A stretch of DNA of 64,000 nucleotides from Phycicoccus sp. Root101 (lineage in GTDB: Bacteria; Actinomycetota; Actinomycetes; Actinomycetales; Dermatophilaceae), in contig NZ_LMCM01000001.1 of the NCBI RefSeq assembly GCF_001426245.1, forward strand, positions 560,625-624,624, written 5' to 3'. Positions 58,376 through 64,000 of the stretch are shown in pieces. How positions within the stretch are numbered: position 1 is the stretch's first letter; every line of letters begins with the position of its first letter. The notes below the pieces were generated by a model. It saw only the letters and a list, made by a program, of their open reading frames with translations, was not told where the DNA came from and did no database searches. The position numbers and the translations under genes are program-made.

Positions 58376-60051
58376 GCACCCTCGTTCCGGCGGCGACCGG
58401 CACCGGCGGCGTCAACGGTGTCGCCCTGTCCGTCCTGATCGTGCTCTTCCTGCTCGTCACGGTGATGGGCTTCTGGGCCACGAAGTGGCGCCAGGCCGAC
58501 TCGATGGAGTCGCTCGACGAGTGGGGCCTCGGTGGCCGCCGCTTCGGCACCTGGGTGACGTGGTTCCTGCTCGGCGGTGACCTCTACACGGCCTACACGT
58601 TCGTCGCGGTGCCGGCGGCGATGTTCGCGCTCGGGTCCGTCAGCGGCTTCTTCGCGGTGCCCTACACGATCGTGCTCTACCCGATCATCTTCATCTTCAT
58701 GGCCCGCCTCTGGTCGGTCAGCCACCGGCACGGCTACGTCACGCCGGCCGACTTCGTCAAGGGTCGCTACGGCTCGCGCAGCCTCTCGGTCGCCGTGTCG
58801 GTCACGGGGATCCTCGCGACGATGCCGTACATCGCCCTGCAGCTCGTCGGCATCCAGGCCGTCCTCGAGGTGGCCGGCGTCGGTGGTTCCTCGCTGCTGG
58901 CCAAGGACCTGCCGCTGTTCATCGCGTTCGCCCTGCTCGCGGCGTACACCTACTCCAGCGGCCTGCGGGCCCCGGCCGTCATCGCCTTCGTCAAGGACGC
59001 ACTGATCTACCTCGTCATCATCGTCGCGGTCATCTACCTGCCCTCCAAGGTCGGCGGCTGGGACCACGTCTTCAGCGCGGCCGAGGCGAAGATGGCCAAG
59101 CCGAGCGCGGCCAACCCGGCCAAGCCCACCGGCGCGTACATCCCCAACGCCCAGCAGTACTGGGCCTACGCGACGCTGGCCTTCGGCTCGGCCCTCGCCC
59201 TGTTCATGTACCCGCACTCGATCACGGCGACCCTGTCGAGCTCGAGCCGCAACACGATCCGCCGCAACGCCGCGATCCTCCCGGCGTACTCCTTCGTGCT
59301 CGGCCTGCTGGCCCTGCTCGGCTGGGTCGCCATCGCCGCCGGCACCAAGCCGATCGGCCTCGACGGCAAGCCGAACGCCCAGCTCGTCATCCCGCAGCTG
59401 TTCGAGGACATGTTCCCGTCGTGGTTCGCCGGGGTGGCCTTCGCCGCCGTGGCGATCGGCGCCCTCGTGCCGGCGGCGATCATGTCGATCGCGGCGGCGA
59501 ACACGTTCACCCGCAACATCTACCGCGACCTGATCAAGCCCGACGCGACGCACGCGCAGGAGGCCAAGGTCGGCAAGCTGGTGTCCCTGCTGGTCAAGGC
59601 GTTCGCCCTGATCTTCGTCCTCACGCTGGACAAGCAGAACGCGATCAACTTCCAGCTCCTGGGCGGCATCTGGATCCTCCAGACGTTCCCGGCGATCGTC
59701 GCGGGGCTCTACACCCGCTGGTTCCACCGCTGGGCGCTCCTCGCGGGATGGGCCGTGGGCATGCTCTACGGCACCATCACGGCCTACAAGGTCATCAACC
59801 CGGCGACCAAGGGCCACTTCGGCGGCTCGCTCGACATGATCCCCGTCATCGGGAAGATGGGCTACATCGGGATGACGGCCTTCGTCATCAACCTGGTCAT
59901 CGCGGCGATCCTCACCGTGCTGTTCAACGCGCTCAAGGTCGACTCCGGCAAGGACGAGACGATCCGGGGCGACTACTTCGCCGACGCGGACGACCCGCGC
60001 GTCGAGAAGAACGTCTCCATGGACGCGCACCTCACCACCGGCACGCCGTAG
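58372..60051 (+). CDS. Sodium:solute symporter, MctC-like monocarboxylate transporter
   Basis: SSS-family transporter of 559 residues with about 13-14 helices, probably taking up acetate, propionate or pyruvate as MctC does in Corynebacterium. It has GGRRFGTWVTWFLLGGDLYT near the N-terminus, YVTPADFVKGRYGSRSLSVA, YTYSSGLRAPAVIAFVKDAL and MSIAAANTFTRNIYRDLIKP (core SSS motifs). An Ala/Pro/Lys-rich loop (AKPSAANPAKPTGAY) lies near residue 250. It is coupled to the DUF3311 gene by a 4-nt overlap. Substrate is inferred from family and context. Confidence 0.9.
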   Translation: MSTLVPAATGTGGVNGVALSVLIVLFLLVTVMGFWATKWRQADSMESLDEWGLGGRRFGTWVTWFLLGGDLYTAYTFVAVPAAMFALGSVSGFFAVPYTIVLYPIIFIFMARLWSVSHRHGYVTPADFVKGRYGSRSLSVAVSVTGILATMPYIALQLVGIQAVLEVAGVGGSSLLAKDLPLFIAFALLAAYTYSSGLRAPAVIAFVKDALIYLVIIVAVIYLPSKVGGWDHVFSAAEAKMAKPSAANPAKPTGAYIPNAQQYWAYATLAFGSALALFMYPHSITATLSSSSRNTIRRNAAILPAYSFVLGLLALLGWVAIAAGTKPIGLDGKPNAQLVIPQLFEDMFPSWFAGVAFAAVAIGALVPAAIMSIAAANTFTRNIYRDLIKPDATHAQEAKVGKLVSLLVKAFALIFVLTLDKQNAINFQLLGGIWILQTFPAIVAGLYTRWFHRWALLAGWAVGMLYGTITAYKVINPATKGHFGGSLDMIPVIGKMGYIGMTAFVINLVIAAILTVLFNALKVDSGKDETIRGDYFADADDPRVEKNVSMDAHLTTGTP

Positions 60052-60072
60052 CCGAGGGCCACGCCACGGACG

Positions 60073-60107
60073 AGGGCGGCACCGGGACCTGGTCCCGGTG
60101 CCGCCCT
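60073..60107. terminator. Bidirectional hairpin terminator
   Basis: Near-perfect palindrome: 60073-60089 pairs with 60091-60107 (GGGCGGCACCGGGACC arm). It lies between the converging symporter and HD-domain genes and can act on both strands. Confidence 0.88.
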
Positions 60108-60139
60108 TCGTCGTCGCGCCTGGCCGCGCGCCCGGACCC

Positions 60140-61441
60140 CTACTGGCCGGGCGCTCCGGTCCGGCGACGGCGCGTCAGGAAGCGGGTGAGCGAGTCGACG
60201 ACCCGGGGGTCGTACTCGTAGCCCAGGCCGAGGTGGATGCGCTCCATCGCACGGTCGGCGTGCAGCCCGTTCGGGCCGCTCAGGTCGTCGTAGGCGTTGG
60301 CCACCTTGATGATGCGACTGGCCATGGGCAGGTCCTGGCCGAACTCGCGCACCTGGCGGTACGGCGTGATCTGGGCCTCCATGATCGTGGCGACGTTGTC
60401 GAGGACACCCGTGCTGCGGACGATCTCCGCACCGTCGTGGGCGATCCGCTGCTGGTCCGCCGGGGCGGCCATGACCGTCGCCCCCTGCGGGATCGGCTCG
60501 CGCAGCGCCACCTGGCCCAGGTCGTGCAGCAGTGCGGCGTACTCGAGGTCGGTCAGCTCGCGCTGGCTCATGCCGAGGTCGCGCCCGACCGCCATCGAGA
60601 TCTCGGCCACGCGCTGGGCGTGCTGCGGAACCGTGTAGTGCGTGCGGTCGGTGAGCGACGACAGCGCCCCGATGGTCTGTCGGTAGGTCTGCCGGATCGA
60701 GGCGTACCGCTGGACGGCGAAGTAGGTCAGGACCAGGGGGAACAGGAACAGCGGGAGGGCCACGACCCCGAGGGAGTATGCCGCCAGGGCGATGAGGGTC
60801 CCGGACGTGACCAGAGCGGTGGCGAGCCCGATCGTGGAGCGGATCTCGTCGACGATGCTGCGCACCAGTGGTCCGTGCTCGTGACCGGCCCGGACGACCG
60901 CCTGGAGGGTCAGGTCGACGAGCATGGCCACCGACCCCACGCACAGCATCACCACGGCCACGAGCCAGCGCCGGGAGTCCCACATGACGGCGTGGCCGAG
61001 GAGCGTGACCCCGTCGAAGGTGACGCTGCGGTAGAGCAGGGGCACCACGGCGGCACCGATGAACCGGGCGGACAGACCCGACCAGTTGACCGTCCGGCGG
61101 TTCGCCTCGAGCAGTCCGTTGCCGACGAGCATGCCCGCGCCGATCGTCACGATGACCACGCCCGCACCCACCGGCGGTTCACCCGGCGGCGCGATGTCGG
61201 CGAGCCCGAGGGCCAGGGCGGCCGCCGAGGACATGGGGGCCGTGAGGCGTCCGGCGAGGACGGTGAGGCGGGCCGTCTCACCGAGCGCGATCGCGACGAC
61301 GAACACGGCCAGGGTGAGCAGCGTGCTCACCCCGAGCGCACCGAACTGGGACAAGGATGCCCAGCAGGCGGTGGCGAGCAGCACTCCGGCGACGGCGACG
61401 GGGAGACCGAGCTCGAGGCCGCGCGCGAGCAGCCGCTTCAC
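60140..61441 (-). CDS. Membrane HD-domain protein lacking the GYP motif
   Basis: Protein of 433 residues with six to eight membrane helices in the first ~250 residues, followed by a cytoplasmic HD-type domain. The domain keeps QHAQRVAEISMAVGRDLGMS, the HD dyad AALLHDLGQVAL and the later His in RIAHDGAEIV. Where HD-GYP enzymes have HHxxxGxGYP it reads MEAQITPYRQVREFG, so the GYP part is degenerate. DLPMASRIIKVANAYDDLSG follows as usual. It may be a pseudo-phosphodiesterase, a sensor, or an enzyme for another nucleotide. Its ATG overlaps the upstream HD-GYP stop by 4 nt. Confidence 0.82.
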   Translation of the reverse strand: MKRLLARGLELGLPVAVAGVLLATACWASLSQFGALGVSTLLTLAVFVVAIALGETARLTVLAGRLTAPMSSAAALALGLADIAPPGEPPVGAGVVIVTIGAGMLVGNGLLEANRRTVNWSGLSARFIGAAVVPLLYRSVTFDGVTLLGHAVMWDSRRWLVAVVMLCVGSVAMLVDLTLQAVVRAGHEHGPLVRSIVDEIRSTIGLATALVTSGTLIALAAYSLGVVALPLFLFPLVLTYFAVQRYASIRQTYRQTIGALSSLTDRTHYTVPQHAQRVAEISMAVGRDLGMSQRELTDLEYAALLHDLGQVALREPIPQGATVMAAPADQQRIAHDGAEIVRSTGVLDNVATIMEAQITPYRQVREFGQDLPMASRIIKVANAYDDLSGPNGLHADRAMERIHLGLGYEYDPRVVDSLTRFLTRRRRTGAPGQ

Positions 61442-62886
61442 GCCCGGCCCGCCAGGTGCTGGGTCTCGACCCGGGGTGCGCCGTGGATCAGCGAGCGCAG
61501 GTCGGGACGACCGGCCAGCCGGTCGGACATCTCGGGCTCGTCGTGGTCGAGGGCGGGCCCCTGCGGGAGCTCGTCCTCGGGGTGGCGGGTCGGCGTCCAG
61601 TCGTGCCGACCCAGGACCTTGGCGAGCGCTCCGACGACGCGCGGGTCGAACTGGGTGCCCGACCTGTGGGTGACCGCCTCGAGGGCGTCGGGGGTCGAGA
61701 GGGCCTCACGGTGCGAGCGGTCCGTGGTGAGGCAGTCGAACGTGTCGGCGACCGCGATGATGCGCGCGGCGAGCGGGATGTCGTTCCCGGCCAGGCCCAG
61801 GGGGTACCCGAGGCCGTCGAAGCGCTCGTGGTGGTGGGCGATGCCCTCCTTGGACCCTACGAGGAACTCGATCTCCTCGATCAGCTCGACACCGCCGAGC
61901 GCGTGGTCGGCCAGGATCACCAGGTCCTCGTCGTCGAGGACCTTCCGGGAGCGCAGGATCCGGCTCGGCACCCGCACCAGGCCGACGTCGTGCAGCATGC
62001 CCGCGGTGCGGACGTCCTGGATCTCCTTGGGCGTCAGCCCGACGTCCTCGGCGATCCACTCGCACAGCTGGGCGACGCGCTCACTGTGCCCGACGTTGTG
62101 GGGCATCTTCGTCTCGACCGCGGTGACGAGTGCCTTCAGGGTGCGCTCGTGCGCCTTGAGCTCCTCGCCGTACTGGTCGAAGGCCCAGCGGGCGACCAGC
62201 AGGGGTGCGAGGACGAGCACCCCGGCGAACCACCCGACCTTGGCGGGGATCCAGAGGACCACGAGGAGGAACCCGATGACGCCGTACCCGACGTAGGCCA
62301 GGCCGCTCGTGGTCAGCAGGCTGAGGACGCGGGTGCGGATGGGGCTGCCGCTGGAGACGCGGAGCACGAGCGCGATGAGCAGGGCGTTGAGCAGGCACTG
62401 GGTCACGTCGGTGACGACGAGGGGCAGACCCACGTGCAGCAGGACCTCACCGGCGGACATGTCGGCCGAGACGATGTCGCGGCCGCCGACTGCGAGGTAG
62501 ACCAGGCCACCGGCCACACCGAGGCCGCTCATCATCGCCACGTTGAACGCGGTGGCCACCTTGGGGCCACTGGTCACCTTGGCGAGCATCGCGACGGCGC
62601 CGACGATGCCGGCTCCCACGGGGCCGACGATCACCGCGGCCGCGACGAGGATGATGCTCAGGAAGCTGATGCGCACCCGGCTGATCAGCTCGGTCTCGCG
62701 CAGGAGGACGCCGCCCGCAGCCAGGGCGGTCAGGACACCGATCGCCGGCCAGTCCTGGGGCGGCCCGTCGACGTGGAGGGCCAGCACGACCAGGGAGAGC
62801 GTGAAGGCGTAGACGCTTCCGACATAGGCGAACACGGCAGGGCGGTAGAGCGTCGATGCCTGGGATCCTGATCGGGCGGCGCTCAC
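61438..62886 (-). CDS. Membrane HD-GYP domain phosphodiesterase
   Basis: Probable cyclic di-GMP (or related dinucleotide) phosphodiesterase. The 482-residue protein has about eight membrane helices (residues 18-235) and a cytoplasmic HD-GYP domain: NVGHSERVAQLCEWIAEDVG, the dyad GMLHDVGLVRVPSRIL, LADHALGGVELIEEI and HHHERFDGLGYPLGLAGNDI with the GYP triad intact. The final ~50 residues are acidic and probably disordered. The N-terminal half resembles MASE-like sensing regions but no family is assigned. GTG start 6 nt after a TAGATT -10, so likely leaderless. Paired with a GYP-less paralog downstream. Confidence 0.88.
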   Translation of the reverse strand: MSAARSGSQASTLYRPAVFAYVGSVYAFTLSLVVLALHVDGPPQDWPAIGVLTALAAGGVLLRETELISRVRISFLSIILVAAAVIVGPVGAGIVGAVAMLAKVTSGPKVATAFNVAMMSGLGVAGGLVYLAVGGRDIVSADMSAGEVLLHVGLPLVVTDVTQCLLNALLIALVLRVSSGSPIRTRVLSLLTTSGLAYVGYGVIGFLLVVLWIPAKVGWFAGVLVLAPLLVARWAFDQYGEELKAHERTLKALVTAVETKMPHNVGHSERVAQLCEWIAEDVGLTPKEIQDVRTAGMLHDVGLVRVPSRILRSRKVLDDEDLVILADHALGGVELIEEIEFLVGSKEGIAHHHERFDGLGYPLGLAGNDIPLAARIIAVADTFDCLTTDRSHREALSTPDALEAVTHRSGTQFDPRVVGALAKVLGRHDWTPTRHPEDELPQGPALDHDEPEMSDRLAGRPDLRSLIHGAPRVETQHLAGRA

Positions 62887-62892
62887 GTCACC

Positions 62893-62898
62893 AATCTA
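62893..62898 (-). promoter_or_regulatory. -10 element of the HD-GYP gene (leaderless start)
   Basis: TAGATT, 6 nt (GGTGAC), then GTG at 62886; no SD. Confidence 0.6.
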
Positions 62899-62949
62899 CG
62901 GCGTGAGCGACCCGCCCGTATCCGGACCAGAAGATCAGGACCCGGAGCG

Positions 62950-63111
62950 TCAGATGCTCTCGAGGCCCTTCCAGTCCCAGCCACGCGAAGCGCCGTCGAC
63001 GCCCTTCCAGTCCCAGCCACGGGCGAACTCGGTCGGGCCGTCGGTGGGGGTCCAGACGAACGTGTCGTCCTGGCCGAGGATGGACTCAAAGATGGTGGTG
63101 ATCGTCTTCAT
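62950..63111 (-). CDS. Small peptide with duplicated RGWDWKG motif
   Basis: Peptide of 53 residues, not recognised. The N-terminal half is MKTITTIFESILGQDDTFVW, then a Thr/Pro/Gly linker, then two copies of RGWDWKG (residues 31-37 and 43-49) with a 12-residue period, ending LESI. At DNA level a 21-bp sequence recurs exactly 36 bp apart (62965-62985 and 63001-63021). AAGGAG lies about 10 nt before the ATG, so it is probably translated. The leader-plus-repeated-core layout resembles a RiPP precursor, but no modification enzyme is seen nearby. It could instead be a short regulatory or protein-binding peptide. Confidence 0.65.
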   Translation of the reverse strand: MKTITTIFESILGQDDTFVWTPTDGPTEFARGWDWKGVDGASRGWDWKGLESI

Positions 63112-63421
63112 GGCTGGGGTGCTCCTTCTGCTCGGGGGATGGTCCCTCATCCGTTCGGACCATTTCGAGCCGTCATTGCGCCTAGGTGTCAGGGGTGCAC
63201 CGTGGTCGCAGGACTATGATGTCCCGGCCGTCGAGAGCGCGCAGGCGGAGTAGTTCCTTCTTTGCCAAATCTTGAAGGTTCGCTGGAACTTCGGGGTGTA
63301 CAGACCTCCTCAAAAGGGGCCTTCTCCCCCTCTGCGGCGTGGAGCACACATGTCGCTGTGCGACAATGACGGCAGGAAGGGCGCTGTCCTGGCGCCACCG
63401 GACCACCCGACGGAGACACCC
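63112..63421. other. Intergenic region between the small peptide and bL37-like genes
   Basis: 310 bp, less GC-rich than average (for example TTCCTTCTTTGCCAAATCTT near 63253). It must hold two divergent promoters. GGAAC at about 63281 resembles half of a SigR-type -35, but no matching -10 (GTT at ~18 bp) was found. No other gene is supported. Confidence 0.4.
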
Positions 63422-63565
63422 ATGAGCAAGCGCGCCCGCAAGCGCCGCTCTCGTGGTGTCCGGGGTCGTGCCGGCAGGTCTGGTGCGACGCTGCCGAGGA
63501 GGCGCTACTCGGAGATCTCGTACCGGATCGTCGTGATCCGGGCCATGATCTCGGTCCGCAGCTGA
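63422..63565 (+). CDS. bL37-like small basic protein with an atypical C-terminus
   Basis: Basic peptide of 47 residues starting MSKRARKRRSRGVRGRAGRS. The first nine residues match the actinobacterial ribosomal protein bL37 (24-residue type, usually ending NHGKRPN), and the place next to rsrA/sigR fits my memory of that gene's location. The expected ending is absent; the frame runs on to 63565 and overlaps rsrA on the other strand by 61 nt. No simple frameshift restores the usual tail. GGAG lies 6 nt before the ATG. It may be a diverged bL37, a frame-altered copy or an unrelated basic peptide. Confidence 0.5.
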   Translation: MSKRARKRRSRGVRGRAGRSGATLPRRRYSEISYRIVVIRAMISVRS

Positions 63566-63789
63566 ACCGGTGCCTCCTCGCAGGCGCAGGAGCGCTTCAC
63601 GAGCGCCTTGAGTGCCTGGTCGAGGTCGTACTGCTTCAGGCAGGGCGAGCAGGCCTCGAGGTGGTGGGCGATCTTCTCCGTGTCGTCACGGGTCATCTCG
63701 CCGTCGAGGTACTCGTAGACCCGGTGCAGCACCTCGGAGCAGTCTGCTCCTGCGGCGTCTCCCTGACCTGAGTCGCTTCCACACATCAT
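63505..63789 (-). CDS. rsrA: Mycothiol-system anti-sigma-R factor
   Basis: Zinc-binding redox-sensitive anti-sigma factor (ZAS family), 94 residues. The zinc motif is HHLEACSPC (His43-x3-Cys47-x2-Cys50), with a further Cys17 in [18 protein letters not shown]. Under disulfide stress oxidation releases SigR, as known for Streptomyces RsrA. Its ATG-ATG start overlaps the sigR stop (ATGATG), so the pair is translationally coupled. Confidence 0.95.
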   Translation of the reverse strand: MMCGSDSGQGDAAGADCSEVLHRVYEYLDGEMTRDDTEKIAHHLEACSPCLKQYDLDQALKALVKRSCACEEAPVQLRTEIMARITTIRYEISE

Positions 63790-64000
63790 GAGTCCGCTCC
63801 CTGGGTCGCGAAGCCGCGCTCGGCGGCGTAATCGGTCAGCAGCTCACGCAGCTGCCGCCTGCCTCGGTGCAGCCGGGACATCACGGTGCCGATCGGCGTG
63901 TCCATGATCTCGGCGATCTCCTTGTACGCGAAGCCCTCGACGTCGGCGAGGTACACCGCCATACGGAAGTCCTCCGGAAGGTCCTGCAGCGCGCGCTTCA
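63786..64000 (-). CDS. sigR: ECF sigma factor SigR/SigH, C-terminal part
   Basis: Only the last ~70 codons are in the window; the gene continues beyond the right edge. The visible part is region 4: [40 protein letters not shown] and [20 protein letters not shown], a helix-turn-helix for the -35 element. The adjoining rsrA identifies it as the thiol-oxidative-stress sigma factor. Expected targets include thioredoxin and mycothiol genes; none of these is in the window. Confidence 0.94.
   Translation of the reverse strand, partial: KRALQDLPEDFRMAVYLADVEGFAYKEIAEIMDTPIGTVMSRLHRGRRQLRELLTDYAAERGFATQGADS

Noticed and set aside
62903-63253. 116-codon plus-strand frame with one hydrophobic segment, opposite the RGWDWKG peptide
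   Set aside because: Antisense to a gene with a better SD; the hydrophobic part is the complement of its leader region. Kept only as a weak alternative.

Overview
The window is very GC-rich DNA from an actinobacterium, most likely a Micrococcales / Intrasporangiaceae-type organism (inference). The evidence is third-position GC bias, frequent GTG starts, many genes without a Shine-Dalgarno sequence, MurA with Asp at the catalytic position, mycothiol-type SigR/RsrA, Ni-superoxide dismutase, a fused E1/E2 2-oxoglutarate dehydrogenase, and the actinobacterial order rpmE-prfA-prmC-(TsaC-glyA)-wecA-atpI-atpBEFHAGDC-DUF2550-PduO-murA. It looks like core chromosome. No prophage, insertion sequence, CRISPR array or rRNA was seen.

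Layout. 1-3.65 kb: MeaA-type B12 mutase (3' part outside the window), a STAS protein, murA, and a cobalamin adenosyltransferase. 3.65-12.1 kb: DUF2550 and the complete F1Fo ATP synthase operon on the minus strand, headed by atpI behind a perfect CRP/GlxR-type palindrome and with hairpins after atpB, atpA and atpD. 12.2-20 kb: GNAT, wecA, glyA, TsaC, an F420-type NADP oxidoreductase divergent from its TetR regulator across two operators, prmC, prfA, rpmE. 20.1-25.1 kb: a tightly overlapping four-gene operon (response regulator, HEAT-repeat membrane protein, membrane glycosyltransferase, histidine kinase). 25.4-34.5 kb: rho, thrB, thrC, hom, lysA, argS. 34.5-39.5 kb: a single-domain response regulator, tRNA-Arg(CCG), two CNNM/CorC-like membrane proteins, and an ABC exporter pair. 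39.7-45.6 kb: kgd, a LexA-box-controlled DUF222/HNH gene broken by an amber codon, and a DUF6104 small protein. 45.7-52 kb: SGNH hydrolase, MDR oxidoreductase, all four dTDP-rhamnose genes (rmlD-rmlB divergent from rmlA-rmlC), malic enzyme. 52.4-55.9 kb: a polar amino-acid ABC transporter running into sodX-sodN. 56.2-60 kb: a secreted Cys-rich protein, then a DUF3311 protein and an SSS monocarboxylate symporter. 60.1-64 kb: two HD/HD-GYP membrane proteins, a 53-residue peptide with a duplicated RGWDWKG motif, a bL37-like small basic protein, rsrA and the 3' end of sigR.

How the genes fit together. Most encode central functions: ATP synthesis, translation and termination (argS, prfA, prmC, rpmE, tRNA, rho), aspartate-family amino acids (lysA, hom, thrC, thrB), TCA/anaplerosis (kgd, malic enzyme), cell-envelope precursors (murA, wecA, rmlABCD), and stress response (sodN/sodX, sigR/rsrA, the LexA target). 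MeaA and the cobalamin adenosyltransferase are a plausible enzyme/cofactor pair.

Two window-wide patterns stand out. First, the 8-mer CGGCATAC / GTATGCCG occurs about ten times more often than base composition predicts, in all reading frames and in intergenic DNA. Second, at least nine genes start 6-7 nt after a TAnnnT -10 element with little or no usable SD, which indicates leaderless transcription. The best candidates for undescribed biology are the 8-mer, the response regulator-HEAT-glycosyltransferase-kinase operon, and the RGWDWKG peptide. All counts and coordinates were made by eye from the sequence; no database search was run.
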